From the NCBI RefSeq assembly GCF_020179475.1, contig NZ_JAILXZ010000001.1:1364001-1428000 (forward strand): DNA of 64,000 nt, read 5' to 3'. Shown piece by piece: positions 51,389 to 60,468 of this stretch. A program made the translations under genes and the position numbers. The stretch is from Novosphingobium huizhouense (GTDB taxonomy: Bacteria; Pseudomonadota; Alphaproteobacteria; Sphingomonadales; Sphingomonadaceae). How positions within the stretch are numbered: the first letter of the stretch is position 1; each line of letters begins with the position of its first letter. A model generated the notes under the pieces. The model ran no database searches and was not told where the DNA came from. It saw only the letters and a program-made list of their open reading frames with translations.

Positions 51389-51835
51389 TCATCCGGCGGG
51401 CGCAAGGTCCGGCTCGACCCAGTGGCGGCGGGCCTCGACGCCGAACAGGCGCTCGCGCGAGTAGAAGCACAGCGGCCAGTCGCGCGGGCCGATCTCGCTG
51501 GCGAGCAGGGCGTTGACCGCATCGACCAGCGACGCGCCGGCGGGGAGCGTGGCGGCGAAGGCGCGCACGCCGCGGATGTAGAGCTGGGTCAGCGTCTCGT
51601 GATAGCCGGCGCTGTCGGTATTCTTGCCCCCGACCGCCTCGTTGTAGGCGCGGATCACGCCCGGCAGATCGCGTTCGAGCACCAGGGCGGGATGCTCGCG
51701 CAGCAGGCACAGGCAGGCGGCGAGGTGGGCCTCGTGGGTCCATTCCGCCTTGGGCAGCGAGCGATCGAGCAGGCCTTGGGCGACGTGGCGCACGGCGTCG
51801 TCGGAAGCGAACGGGCGAATCGGCTGGGCGGTCAT
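51389..51835 (-). CDS. Conserved hypothetical protein
   Basis: A 148-residue, probably helical cytosolic protein with conserved-looking His/Glu/Tyr-rich blocks (AEWTHEAHLAACLCLLREHP, RAYNEAVGGKNTDSAGYHETLTQLYIRGVRAF). No known domain recognised. Its 3' end lies directly against the nitroreductase stop (convergent). About 45 bases upstream of its ATG, on the same strand, is the tandem GTAAACCCC motif of intergenic element B. Confidence 0.75.
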   Translation of the reverse strand: MTAQPIRPFASDDAVRHVAQGLLDRSLPKAEWTHEAHLAACLCLLREHPALVLERDLPGVIRAYNEAVGGKNTDSAGYHETLTQLYIRGVRAFAATLPAGASLVDAVNALLASEIGPRDWPLCFYSRERLFGVEARRHWVEPDLAPAG

Positions 51836-51877
51836 GGCGGGGAGATCCTGGGGCTGGCGCGCGGTGAAAAAGCGCCG

Positions 51878-52092
51878 GGGGGTTTACGGGGTTTACACTG
51901 TTCAGGAGTCGAAACGGACGGGCCCGGCAAGGCCTTCGCGAGCCGCCGCGACGGATGCCGCTCGGCCGGAAGAAACGGCGGAAAAGCGAGGGGTCCGGGC
52001 ATGGTCACGCGACCGCCTTAGCCGAGACGGGCGGTGTAGGACAGCGCGGCCGCGGCAAGGCCGCCACGCCCCGCCAGCTCTTGCATATGCAA
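51878..52092 (-). repeat. Intergenic element, copy B
   Basis: Read on the minus strand: TTGCATATGCAA (52092-52081), CTGTCCTACA (from 52044), GCTA at offset 22, and TGTAAACCCC-GTAAACCCCC (51897-51878). These are the same marks and the same 147-base distance as copy A at 31891-32083. Between TTGCATATGCAA and CTGTCCTACA, copy B has 22 extra bases rich in GGCC/GCGG. It ends 43 bases before the ATG at 51835, so it might be that gene's promoter/leader or an independent small RNA. Confidence 0.5.
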
Positions 52093-52144
52093 TATCGGAG
52101 CGCACGCCGGCATTCCGGCGCCCGCCGGTCCCTGTCGCGAAAGC

Positions 52145-52174
52145 AAAAGGCCCCGCCGCGAGGGGCGGGGCCTT
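52145..52174 (-). terminator. Rho-independent terminator of pckA
   Basis: On the minus strand AAGGCCCCGCC (52174-52164) pairs with GGCGGGGCCTT (52157-52147) around a short loop, followed by TTTTGCTTT. It lies 22 bases after the pckA stop. Confidence 0.88.
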
Positions 52175-52195
52175 GCTGTCCGGCAGAGCGGCCGA

Positions 52196-53800
52196 TCAGG
52201 CGGCGACGGGGGCTGCCTGGCGGACCGATTCGTCGACGTGCTCGGCGAACTGCTCGAAGTTGTCGATGAACTTGCGCACGAGGTCCTGCGCGGTCTTGTC
52301 GTATTCGGCCGGGTCGGCCCAGGCGCCGCGCGGATCGAGCAGCTTGGCCTCGACCCCCGGCACCGCGACCGGCACTTCGAAGCCGAAGTTGGGGTCTTCG
52401 CGGAACTCGGCGTCGTTGAGGCTGCCGTCGAGCGCGGCGTTGAGCAGCGCGCGGGTCGCCTTGATCGGCATGCGCTTGATGCCTTCCATGGTGGCCTTGC
52501 CGCCCGACCAGCCGGTGTTGACCAGCCAGCACTTCACCCCGCCCTTGTTGATGCGCTCCTTGAGCAGGTTGCCGTAGACCGACGGGTGGCGCGGCATGAA
52601 CGGCGCGCCGAAGCAGGTCGAGAAGGTGGCTTCGGGCTCGGTCACGCCGATTTCGGTGCCGGCGACGCGGGCGGTGTAGCCCGAGAGGAAGTGGTACATC
52701 GCCTGTTCGGGCGTGAGCCGCGCGATCGGCGGCAGCACGCCGTAGGCATCGGCGGTGAGGAAGATGATGTTCTGCGGCACCGGCCCGAGGTTCTTTTCCG
52801 AGCAGTTCGGAATGAAGTCGATCGGGTAGGAGCCGCGGCTGTTTTCGGCGAGGCTGGCGTCGTCGAGGTCGATCTCGCGCGTGGCGGGGTCGATCACGAC
52901 GTTTTCGAGCACGGTGCCGAAGCGCTTGGTGGTGGCGAAGATTTCGGGTTCCGCCTCGGCCGAGAGGCGGATCATCTTGGCGTAGCAGCCGCCTTCGAAG
53001 TTGAACACGGCGGTGTCCGACCAGCCGTGCTCGTCATCGCCGATCAGCGTGCGGCTGGCATCGGCCGAGAGCGTGGTCTTGCCGGTGCCCGACAGGCCGA
53101 AGAACACGGCGGTATCGCCGTTCGGGCCGATGTTGGCCGAGCAGTGCATCGGCATCACGCCCTTGACCGGCAGCAGGTAGTTGAGGATGCCGAACACCGA
53201 CTTCTTCATTTCGCCGGCATAGCTGGTGCCGCCGATCAGGATCAGCTTCTCGGTGAAGTTGACCGCGATCACCGTCTCGCTGCGCGCGCCGTGGCGTTCG
53301 GGATCGGCACGGAAGCTGGGCAGGTCGATGATCGTGTATTCGGGGACGAAAGAGGTCAGTTCCTCGGCCGTCGGGCGCACCAGCAGCGTGCGGATGAACA
53401 GGTTGTGCCAGGCGAACTCGTTGATCACGCGCACGTTGACGCGGTGTTCACTCTGCGAGCCGCCGAACAGGTCGGCGACGTAGAGCTTGTCCTTCTCGCC
53501 CAGCGCCTTGACGAAATCGGCCTTGAGGTTGGCGAAGTGTTCGGGCGTCATCGCGACGTTGGTCTTGCCCCACCACACGGTGTTCTCGGTCTCGGCATCG
53601 CGGACGATGAACTTGTCCTTGGCCGAGCGGCCGGTGTGCTTGCCGGTGGCGACGACCAGCGGACCGTCCTTGGCGAGCAGGCCTTCGCCGTTGCGCACGG
53701 CGTGTTCGACGAGCGGCGCGGTGCCGAGGTTGGCGAAGAGCTGCGCCGGCTCGGGGTAACCCTGCTGCGAGAGCGTGACGTTCAGGCTGGTATCGGACAC
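52196..53800 (-). CDS. pckA: Phosphoenolpyruvate carboxykinase (ATP)
   Basis: A 534-residue gluconeogenic enzyme converting oxaloacetate and ATP to phosphoenolpyruvate. Blocks: [34 protein letters not shown]-loop [34 protein letters not shown] and [18 protein letters not shown] 53800 has a strong GGGAGG site upstream; the reading frame continues to an ATG at 53848 without one. Divergent from chvI, an arrangement also known from rhizobia, where ChvI influences pckA. Confidence 0.97.
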   Translation of the reverse strand: MSDTSLNVTLSQQGYPEPAQLFANLGTAPLVEHAVRNGEGLLAKDGPLVVATGKHTGRSAKDKFIVRDAETENTVWWGKTNVAMTPEHFANLKADFVKALGEKDKLYVADLFGGSQSEHRVNVRVINEFAWHNLFIRTLLVRPTAEELTSFVPEYTIIDLPSFRADPERHGARSETVIAVNFTEKLILIGGTSYAGEMKKSVFGILNYLLPVKGVMPMHCSANIGPNGDTAVFFGLSGTGKTTLSADASRTLIGDDEHGWSDTAVFNFEGGCYAKMIRLSAEAEPEIFATTKRFGTVLENVVIDPATREIDLDDASLAENSRGSYPIDFIPNCSEKNLGPVPQNIIFLTADAYGVLPPIARLTPEQAMYHFLSGYTARVAGTEIGVTEPEATFSTCFGAPFMPRHPSVYGNLLKERINKGGVKCWLVNTGWSGGKATMEGIKRMPIKATRALLNAALDGSLNDAEFREDPNFGFEVPVAVPGVEAKLLDPRGAWADPAEYDKTAQDLVRKFIDNFEQFAEHVDESVRQAAPVAA

Positions 53801-54096
53801 TTCAAGCCTCCCGTTGTGCAGGCCGCGGCGGGTGGGAAGAGTTCCCAACAGCTACGCCGGACCGCAGAATCTGAATACGAATGCGCGGCGATTTCCAACG
53901 CGCATAGTGCTTGGCCTTTGCTGCGTCAAACGGCGTGCGGCAATACAGATTTTTGCGTCGATTGTTGCAAGGAAAGCAACTGCGCCGACGTTACCGGGGC
54001 ATGACCGACGCCCACGCATTGCCAGCCCCTTGCGCACCCGGTAATCGTGGGCGCCCGCGCCATCGGGCGCACAGGCAGACGGACGCGAAACCCATC
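53801..54096. promoter_or_regulatory. Divergent regulatory region pckA / chvI
   Basis: 296 bases. An AT-richer core (about 53930-53985) includes CAATACAGATTTTTGCGTCG and the inverted repeat TTGC-AAGGAAA-GCAA (53964-53978), a candidate for promoter and regulator binding. No gene seen. Confidence 0.45.
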
Positions 54097-54945
54097 ATGG
54101 CCGACAGCTTCGCCGGACAGGAAGAGGCTCCCGCCGCCCCGCACGAGGGACCGGGCTCGCCCCCGCCGCCGAACCTGGCCGCCGGCGCGGCTGCAGCGCC
54201 GAACGGGCCGAACGGGCCGGCGCCCGGCCCGCGGGTGATCGCGCTGGTCGACGACGACCGCAACATCCTGACCACGCTGTCGATCGCGCTGCAGACCGAA
54301 GGCTTCGCCACGCGCGTCTACAACGACGGCGCGGGCGCGCTCAAGGCGTTGCTCGACAATCCGCCCGACCTCGTCGTCTGCGACATCAAGATGCCGCGGA
54401 TGGACGGGCTCGAGCTGCTGAGCCGGCTGCGCGAGAAAAGCGCGCTGCCGCTGATCTTCCTGACCAGCAAGGACGACGAGGCGGACGAGGCGCTGGGCCT
54501 CGCCATGGGCGCCGACGACTATATCGCCAAGCCGTTCAGCCAGCGACTGCTGATCGCGCGCATCCGCGCGATCCTGCGGCGCAGCGAGTTCGTGCGCGCG
54601 GCGCCGGCCGACGGCGCGGGCGAACAGGCCGAGCCGCTGCCCGAGCCGATCCGGCGCGGCGCGCTGACGATGGACCCGGCGCGCCACCTCGTTTCGTGGA
54701 AGGGCGAGCCGGTCTCGCTGACCGTTACCGAGTTCCTGATCCTCGAAGCGCTGGCGCTGCGCCCGGGCGTGGTCAAGACGCGCAACCAGCTGATGGACGC
54801 GGCCTATCACGACGACGTGTTCGTCGACGACCGCACGATCGACAGCCACATCAAGCGGCTGCGGCGCAAGTTCCGCGAAGTCGACCCCGGATTCGGCGGG
54901 ATCGAGACGCTCTACGGCGCAGGCTACAGCTTTGCCGAAGGCTGA
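54097..54945 (+). CDS. chvI: Two-component response regulator ChvI
   Basis: A 282-residue OmpR-type regulator. A Pro/Ala-rich N-terminal lead of about 45 residues is followed by a receiver domain ([21 protein letters not shown], phosphoacceptor Asp in [13 protein letters not shown], Lys in YIAKPFSQ). A winged-helix output domain comes last ([52 protein letters not shown]). ATG 54097 is preferred; ATG 54001 would lengthen the disordered lead. chvG starts inside its 3' end. Confidence 0.94.
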   Translation: MADSFAGQEEAPAAPHEGPGSPPPPNLAAGAAAAPNGPNGPAPGPRVIALVDDDRNILTTLSIALQTEGFATRVYNDGAGALKALLDNPPDLVVCDIKMPRMDGLELLSRLREKSALPLIFLTSKDDEADEALGLAMGADDYIAKPFSQRLLIARIRAILRRSEFVRAAPADGAGEQAEPLPEPIRRGALTMDPARHLVSWKGEPVSLTVTEFLILEALALRPGVVKTRNQLMDAAYHDDVFVDDRTIDSHIKRLRRKFREVDPGFGGIETLYGAGYSFAEG

Positions 54946-56530
54946 CCGCTCGCTCGCCGCGCGGCTGCGGCTGGCCCGCGCGCGCGGCGTATCACTGACG
55001 GTCCGCATCCTCGCGGTCAACGTGATCGCGCTGGTGCTGCTGGCGGGCAGCGTGTTCTACCTTGACAGCTATCGCAAGCAGCTGCTGGCCGAGCGCTTCA
55101 AGCTGGCGCGCGCCGAGGCCGAGATCGCGGCCGATGCGCTCGAAGGCGCGGACGCTGTGCGGCGGCGCGAGCTGCTGGCGCGGATCGGGACCGAACAGGC
55201 GCTGCGGCTGACCTATTACGATGCCAGGGGGCGGCTGCTCGACGACAGCTTCCGGCTTGCCCCGCCCTCGTTCGCCTTCGTCGATCCGGCGCGCGAGCCG
55301 TGGTACCAGACCGCGGCGCGCGGGCTCGACCGCGGGGTCGACTTCATCGTCGGCGCGCCGCGGATCGAGCGCTATCGCGAGCCGCCGCAGCCGGGCGCGG
55401 GCAACTGGCCCGAGATCGCGCTGGCGCGCCGGGCGCAGGCCACCGAGGTCTATCTGCGCTATGCCCCCGACCGCACCCCGGTGATCACCGCGGCGACGCC
55501 GGTGGGGGAAAGGGGCGACATGCTGCTGTCGATGCGCAACGCGATCGACATCACCCAGGCGGTGCGCGATGCGCGCCAGACGCTGGTGATCATCATCGGC
55601 CTCGCGCTGCTCGCCTCGATCCAGCTCTCGCTGTTCCTCGCCCGCACGATCGTCCAGCCGCTGCGCCAGCTGGTGCGCGCGGCGGTGCGGGTGCGGCTGG
55701 GGCGCGAGCGCGAGGTGGTGGTGCCGCGCCTGCCCGAGCGCGGCGACGAGATCGGCCTGCTCGCCCGCGCGATCTCGGACATGACCAATGCGCTGCGCCA
55801 GAAGATCGACGCGGTCGAAAGCTTCGCCGCCGACGTCGCGCACGAGCTGAAGAACCCGCTCGCCTCGCTGTCGAGCGCGATCGAATCGATGGGCAAGGTC
55901 GAGGATGCCGCTTTGCGCCGGCAGCTGCTCGGCATTGCCGGCCACGACGTGCAGCGGATCGACCGGCTGATCACCGAGATCGCCGACGCCAGCCGGATCG
56001 ACGCCGAGCTGTCGCGCGCGACGTTCGTCGAGCTCGACCTGGCCGATCTCGCGGCGCAGGTGGTGGCGGCGCGCGGCGCGCGGCCGGACCAGCGCGGCGA
56101 CTGCCCGATCCGCTTCCGCAGCGCGGGCGCGCCTGCCTGGGTGCGCGGCGATGCGCTGCGGCTTGAGCGGGTGCTCGACAACCTGCTCGACAATGCGGTC
56201 TCGTTCTCGCCGCCGGGCGCGGCGGTGGAGGTGGCGGTAGAGGTTCGCGGGGAGGGTGAAGGCGGGGGTGAAGGCGAGCGCGTGCGGCTGACCGTGTCCG
56301 ACCACGGCCCCGGCGTGCCGGTGACCGAGCGCGACAAGGTTTTCGAGCGATTCCATTCGGTTCGTCCGGCCGACGAAGCCTTCGGCGGGCACAGCGGGTT
56401 GGGTCTTGCCATTGCCCGCGCGATCGCCGAGGCGCATGACGGGACGCTGGGCATCGCCGATCGCGCCGATGGCGCGCGCGGCGCCTGCCTGGTGCTCGAA
56501 CTGCCGGCGGCCGGCGAGGAGGAAGCGTGA
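54932..56530 (+). CDS. chvG: Sensor histidine kinase ChvG
   Basis: A 532-residue inner-membrane kinase: helix at about 27-45 ([19 protein letters not shown]), periplasmic domain to about 205, second helix ([19 protein letters not shown]), HAMP, HisKA with H304 in [14 protein letters not shown], and HATPase ([33 protein letters not shown]). TTG 54932 overlaps chvI by 14 bases. ChvG/ChvI responds to acid and envelope stress in alphaproteobacteria. Confidence 0.94.
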   Translation: MPKADRSLAARLRLARARGVSLTVRILAVNVIALVLLAGSVFYLDSYRKQLLAERFKLARAEAEIAADALEGADAVRRRELLARIGTEQALRLTYYDARGRLLDDSFRLAPPSFAFVDPAREPWYQTAARGLDRGVDFIVGAPRIERYREPPQPGAGNWPEIALARRAQATEVYLRYAPDRTPVITAATPVGERGDMLLSMRNAIDITQAVRDARQTLVIIIGLALLASIQLSLFLARTIVQPLRQLVRAAVRVRLGREREVVVPRLPERGDEIGLLARAISDMTNALRQKIDAVESFAADVAHELKNPLASLSSAIESMGKVEDAALRRQLLGIAGHDVQRIDRLITEIADASRIDAELSRATFVELDLADLAAQVVAARGARPDQRGDCPIRFRSAGAPAWVRGDALRLERVLDNLLDNAVSFSPPGAAVEVAVEVRGEGEGGGEGERVRLTVSDHGPGVPVTERDKVFERFHSVRPADEAFGGHSGLGLAIARAIAEAHDGTLGIADRADGARGACLVLELPAAGEEEA

Positions 56531-56967
56531 CCCTGGGCCTTGGCGGCACCCCCCACCAGGCAACCTGCGTGATGATCGGGCGGCGCGCGCTGCTGATCGA
56601 GGGCGAGCCGGGCGCGGGCAAGTCGAGCCTGGCGCTCGCGCTGATCGACCGCGGCGCGGTGCTGGTGGGCGACGACGGCGTGCTGCTCGACGTCGACGGC
56701 GACGTGCTGCTGGCGAGCCCGCACCCCAACATCGCGGGCAAGCTCGAGGTGCGCAACCTCGGCATCGTCGACATGCCCTCGGTGGTCGCGGCGCCGATCG
56801 CGCTGGTCGTCGCGCTCGACCCGGCGGCGCCGCGCTTCGTCTCGGGCGCGGAATCGGCGGTGCGCGCCGGCGTGCCGCTGCCGCTGATCCGGCTGACCCC
56901 GGAAACCCCGGTCCTCGCCCTGCGCGCCGAGCTCGCGCTGGCGCAGTACGGCCTGCCCGAACGGTGA
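56527..56967 (+). CDS. hprK: HPr kinase/phosphorylase, short alphaproteobacterial form
   Basis: A 146-residue protein keeping only the kinase core: Walker A GEPGAGKSSLALALI, followed by LVGDDGVLLD and NIAGKLEVRNLGIVDMP, the HPrK signature region. It phosphorylates HPr on the regulatory serine. GTG 56527 overlaps the chvG stop (GTGA). Its substrate HPr is encoded at 58556, and the Ser54 region there is intact. Confidence 0.93.
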   Translation: MTLGLGGTPHQATCVMIGRRALLIEGEPGAGKSSLALALIDRGAVLVGDDGVLLDVDGDVLLASPHPNIAGKLEVRNLGIVDMPSVVAAPIALVVALDPAAPRFVSGAESAVRAGVPLPLIRLTPETPVLALRAELALAQYGLPER

Positions 56968-57049
56968 GACTTCGCAAAAGGTTACCCGTGGGATAGCACC
57001 GCGAGCGGACTTCCCTTCGCGGCTGCGAAGGCGCAAGAACGCTGCCACG

Positions 57050-57973
57050 ATGGACGCCGAGTCGGACCCTAGCCCCCAGCGCATCCTGCTGGTGACCGGC
57101 GTGCTCGGCGCGGGCAAGACCACCGCGCTGCGCACCTTCGAGGACATGGGCTGGGAGGCGATCGACAACTTCCCGATCCGCCTGCTGGACCGCCTGCTCG
57201 AGACCGAGCCGGGTTCGGCGCGGCTCGATGCCGGCGCGCCGCTGGCGATCGGCTTCGACACGCGCACCCGCGGCTTCGACCCCGCCAAGATCATCGAGCG
57301 GGTGGAAGCGCTGGCCGCGCGCAGCGACCTTTCGATCAGCACGCTGTTCCTCGACTGCGGCGGGGCCGAGCTGGAACGCCGCTTCAACGAGACGCGCCGG
57401 CGCCACCCGATGAGCGCGGACAAGCCGGCGTTCGCCGGGATCGCGGCCGAGCGCGAGCTGCTCGATCCGCTGCGGCGCTGGGCCGACGTGGTGATCTCGA
57501 CCACCGACTTCACCACCAACGACCTGCAGCAGGCGATCCGCAGCGCCTTTTCCAGCGAGGCGCCGGGGCGGTCGACGCTGACGATCTCGAGCTTCGGCTT
57601 CTCGCGCGGGACGCCGCCGCTCGCCGACCTGGTGTTCGACATGCGCTTCCTCGCCAACCCGCACTGGGTCGAGGAGCTGCGGCCGCTGACCGGCAAGGAC
57701 GCGGCGGTGGGCGACTACATCCGCGAGGATGCGGCGTTCGAGGAGGCCTTCGCGCGCATCCGCGACCTGCTGCTGCTCCTGCTCCCGCGCTTCGAGGCGC
57801 AGGGCAAGGCCTATGTCCACGTCGCGTTCGGCTGTACCGGCGGGAAACACCGCTCGGTCTATACCGCCGAGCGCATCGCTTCGGCCTTGCGCGAGGCGGG
57901 ATTTTCTCCCACATTGCTGCACCGCAACCTGGCGTCGCGCAGCGCCGGCCTGCTCGAAAGGCCGCAAGTGTGA
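57050..57973 (+). CDS. rapZ: RNase adapter protein RapZ
   Basis: A 307-residue protein with Walker A GVLGAGKTT (17-25) and the C-terminal RNA-binding half (VAFGCTGGKHRSVYTAERIASALREAGFSPTLLHRNL). In enterobacteria RapZ senses glucosamine-6-phosphate and directs RNase E to GlmZ. In alphaproteobacteria it is linked to PTS genes, as here. Blocks GWEAIDNFPIRLL, RRHPM and DMRFLANPHW are typical. Confidence 0.95.
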   Translation: MDAESDPSPQRILLVTGVLGAGKTTALRTFEDMGWEAIDNFPIRLLDRLLETEPGSARLDAGAPLAIGFDTRTRGFDPAKIIERVEALAARSDLSISTLFLDCGGAELERRFNETRRRHPMSADKPAFAGIAAERELLDPLRRWADVVISTTDFTTNDLQQAIRSAFSSEAPGRSTLTISSFGFSRGTPPLADLVFDMRFLANPHWVEELRPLTGKDAAVGDYIREDAAFEEAFARIRDLLLLLLPRFEAQGKAYVHVAFGCTGGKHRSVYTAERIASALREAGFSPTLLHRNLASRSAGLLERPQV

Positions 57974-58151
57974 TGAACGGGTCGCCCATAACGATGCCCT
58001 TGGGGAGGGGAGCGGCGCTGGAAGCCATGCCTGCAGAGTGCCAGATTTCCAGCATGCCCCAGTTTGCCAGCATGCCCGAGCGCTGCGCCCAGCCTGCGTT
58101 CAGGCAGGCCGCGGCAGAGTGCCGGGCTGCAGTTCGGAGCCATTCCCCTCG
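57974..58151 (+). other. Gap with short direct repeats between rapZ and the EIIA gene
   Basis: 178 bases containing repeated CCAGCATGCCC (two copies about 20 bases apart) and GCAGAGTGCC (two copies). A 60-codon reading frame (57973-58155) touches both neighbours: TGATG at its start and ATGA at its end. Codon use (ATA, GGA, AGG, low GC3) is unlike the flanking genes, so I do not call it a gene. Confidence 0.4.
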
Positions 58152-58556
58152 ATGATCGGTCTCATTCTCGTCACCCACGGCGCGCTTGCCGACGAATTCA
58201 TCCACGCGATGGAGCATGTCGTCGGTCGGCAGTCGGACGTCGTCGCGGTCTGCATCGGACCCAACGACGACATGGAAAAGCGCCGCCGCGAGATCGCCGA
58301 CGCGATCCGCCGGGTCGATTCGGGGCAGGGGGTGATCATCCTCACCGACCTGTTCGGCGGCACGCCTTCGAACCTCGCGATCTCGCTGCTCGAGGCGGGC
58401 CGCGTCGAGGTGATCGCCGGGATCAACCTGCCCATGCTGATCCGCCTCGCCAAGGCGCGCACCTGCATGAGCGTGAAGGACGCGACCGCCGCCGCGCGCG
58501 ATGCGGGGCGCAACTACATCACCATCGCGTCCGAATTCCTGGGACAGGACGCCTGA
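58152..58556 (+). CDS. PTS sugar transporter subunit IIA, mannose family (regulatory EIIA)
   Basis: A 134-residue EIIA of the mannose (PtsM) type with phosphoacceptor H9 in LILVTHGALADEF. ILTDLFGGTPSNLAISLL and INLPMLIRLAKAR are further family blocks. No cognate sugar EIIB/EIIC is present, so it should serve the regulatory PTS with the HPr encoded next. Its stop overlaps the HPr ATG (TGATG). Confidence 0.94.
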   Translation: MIGLILVTHGALADEFIHAMEHVVGRQSDVVAVCIGPNDDMEKRRREIADAIRRVDSGQGVIILTDLFGGTPSNLAISLLEAGRVEVIAGINLPMLIRLAKARTCMSVKDATAAARDAGRNYITIASEFLGQDA

Positions 58557-58852
58557 TGGAGCAATCCGCCTACGCCGCGCGCGAGACCGTCACGATCGTC
58601 AACCAGCGCGGGCTGCACGCGCGCGCCAGCGCCAAGTTCGTCAACGCCGTGGCCAAGCTGCCCGAAGGCTTCGCCGTGACCGTGGCCAAGGACGGCACCG
58701 AAGCCAACGGCGCCTCGATCCTCGGGCTGATGATGCTCGGCGCGGCCAAGGGCGACAGCGTCGACATCACCGTGGCGGGCGCGCCGGGCGATGCCGACGC
58801 CGTGCTGATGAAGCTCGCCGGCCTCGTCAAGGACGGCTTCGGCGAGGATTGA
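58556..58852 (+). CDS. ptsH: Phosphocarrier protein HPr
   Basis: A 98-residue HPr. H21 in NQRGLHARASAKFVN is the phosphoacceptor for enzyme I. S54 in ANGASILGLMMLGA is the regulatory serine for HPr kinase, whose gene lies 2 kb upstream. A 10-residue N-terminal extension precedes the fold. Enzyme I is not in the window. Confidence 0.95.
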   Translation: MEQSAYAARETVTIVNQRGLHARASAKFVNAVAKLPEGFAVTVAKDGTEANGASILGLMMLGAAKGDSVDITVAGAPGDADAVLMKLAGLVKDGFGED

Positions 58853-58892
58853 CCACCTTGCCTCGCGGTCCGCGCTGACGCATGGACCGGCC

Positions 58893-59708
58893 ATGCCGCG
58901 CAAGGTCATCACCGGGTTTTCCAATCCCACCGTCAAGTTCGTACGCTCGCTGCGCGAGAAGAAGCACCGGCGCGAGGCGCGGCGGTTCCTCGTCGAGGGA
59001 TTGCGGCTGCTGACCGACGCGCGCGAAGGCGGGCGGCTGCCCGAGATGCTGCTGATGGCGCAGGGACGCGACGAGCACCCGCTGCTCGCCGAACTGGAAC
59101 GCGCGGTCGAGGCGGCGGGGGGCGAGGTGATCGAACTGCCGGTCGACCTGCTCGCCAAGGTGACCGGCAAGGACAACCCCCAGGCCGTCGCCGGGGTCTT
59201 CGCCGAATGGGACACGCGCCTTGCCCGCATCGACCGCAAGGCCGCGCCGATCTGGCTGGTGGCGCAGGCGATGCGCGATCCGGGCAACCTCGGCACGATG
59301 CTGCGGACCGCCGACGCGGTCGGCGCGGGCGGGCTGATCCTGCTCGACGATTGCGTCGATCCGTTCTCGGTCGAGGCGGTGCGCGCGAGCATGGGCGGGA
59401 TCTTCACCGTGGCGCTGGCGCAGGCGCGCTGGGCCGAATTCGAGGCCTGGCTGCGGCAGGGCGCCGATGGCGCGGGCGGCCAGCTGGTGGCGGCTTCGCT
59501 GCGCGAGGCGCAACCCTATCGCGGCGCGCCCTACGCCGCGCCGTGCTTCGTCATGGTCGGCAACGAATCGCAAGGACTGCCCGAGGCCTATGAAATGGCC
59601 TGCGACCTGCGCGTGACGATGCCGATGAAGGGCCGCGCCGACAGCCTCAACGCCGCGGTCGCCGCCGCGGTCCTCGCCTATGAGGTGCTTGCCGCAGTCG
59701 AACGTTAA
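58893..59708 (+). CDS. TrmH/SpoU family RNA 2'-O-methyltransferase
   Basis: A 271-residue SPOUT methyltransferase: N-terminal substrate-binding domain (NPTVKFVRSLREKKHRREARRFLVEGLRLL) and a C-terminal SpoU domain. The knot motifs are AQAMRDPGNLGTMLRTADAVGAGGLILLDDCVD, FVMVGNESQGLP and VTMPMKGRADSLNAAVAAAVLAYE. RNA target not determinable from sequence. Confidence 0.94.
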   Translation: MPRKVITGFSNPTVKFVRSLREKKHRREARRFLVEGLRLLTDAREGGRLPEMLLMAQGRDEHPLLAELERAVEAAGGEVIELPVDLLAKVTGKDNPQAVAGVFAEWDTRLARIDRKAAPIWLVAQAMRDPGNLGTMLRTADAVGAGGLILLDDCVDPFSVEAVRASMGGIFTVALAQARWAEFEAWLRQGADGAGGQLVAASLREAQPYRGAPYAAPCFVMVGNESQGLPEAYEMACDLRVTMPMKGRADSLNAAVAAAVLAYEVLAAVER

Positions 59709-59732
59709 GCGCGCGGTCAGCCCTTGCGTGCC

Positions 59733-60152
59733 ATGTTACTGATCATGTGGCGTTTTCTTTCCCTTTCCGGCAGCATGGCAGGCGTCCTCGCGCTCGCCGC
59801 CTGCGCCGGCGCCGGCGCGGCCCATGCGCCGCTCGCCGGCACCCAGTGGCAGATCGTCCGCGTCGACGGCGCCGCCAGCGCCGCCCCCGACAAGGCGCGC
59901 ATCGCGTTCGATGCGGCGCGGATCTCGGCCAATGTCGGCTGCAACGGCATGGGCGGCGACTACCGCGTCGAAGGCGGGCGCGTGATCGCCGGCCCGCTGA
60001 TCGCGACGCAGATGTTCTGCGACGGACCGGTGTGGGACCAGGAGCAGGCGGTCAGCGCGCTGCTGGCCGGCGCGCCCGCGTTCGAGCGCAGCGGCCGCGC
60101 GTTGCGGCTCAAGTCCGCCGGCCACGAAGTCGAGGCGCGGCGGCTGGATTGA
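59733..60152 (+). CDS. META domain (HslJ-like) lipoprotein
   Basis: A 139-residue protein with a lipobox ending LALAAC and a META domain (LAGTQWQIVRVDG, ISANVGCNGMGGDYRVEGGRVIAGPLIATQMFC, WDQEQAVSALLAGAPAFERSGRALRLKS). META/HslJ proteins are envelope proteins linked to stress or motility. Starts TTG 59724, ATG 59733 and ATG 59745 are possible; none has a good ribosome site. Its last six codons fall inside a tandem duplication. Confidence 0.85.
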   Translation: MLLIMWRFLSLSGSMAGVLALAACAGAGAAHAPLAGTQWQIVRVDGAASAAPDKARIAFDAARISANVGCNGMGGDYRVEGGRVIAGPLIATQMFCDGPVWDQEQAVSALLAGAPAFERSGRALRLKSAGHEVEARRLD

Positions 60153-60297
60153 CAGCAGGCCCCTCCGTCAGCCCTCCGGGCTGCCACCTCCCCGTTTGCA
60201 CTTCGTGAAATCGGGAGGATCTGGCGCTAGTCCCCCGCGACGATGGCGGTGACCTGCCAGCCGGCGTCGCCGCGTTCGACGATCATGCGGCGGGCGG
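60131..60297. repeat. Tandem duplication, copy 1 (gene-junction repeat)
   Basis: About 167 bases repeated almost exactly at 60301-60468. It spans the last codons of the META gene, an intergenic hairpin element (CCCCTCCGTCAGCCCTCCGG, CCTCCCCGTTT...) and a 21-codon remnant of the 3' end of the convergent lipoprotein gene (VERGDAGWQVTAIVAGD*). In this copy the hairpin is imperfect (CCTCCCCGTTT against AAATCGGGAGG). Confidence 0.85.
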
Positions 60298-60300
60298 GTC

Positions 60301-60468
60301 CGAGGCGCGGCGGCTGGATTGACAGCAAACCCCTCCGTCAGCCCTCCGGGCTGCCACCTCCCCGTTTGCACTTCGTGAAAACGGGGAGGATTTAACGCTA
60401 GTCCCCCGCGACGATGGCGGTGACCTGCCAGCCGGCGTCGCCGCGTTCGACGATCATGCGGCGGGCGA
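60301..60468. repeat. Tandem duplication, copy 2 (gene-junction repeat)
   Basis: Second copy, 170-171 bases downstream of the first. It contains a remnant of the META gene end (EARRLD*) and the genuine 3' end of the lipoprotein gene. The hairpin CCTCCCCGTTT...AAACGGGGAGG is perfect here and could end both convergent transcripts. Confidence 0.85.

Noticed and set aside
60228..60290. Possible short gene or pseudogene in duplication copy 1
   Set aside because: It is only the duplicated last 21 codons of the lipoprotein gene, without a start or upstream sequence.
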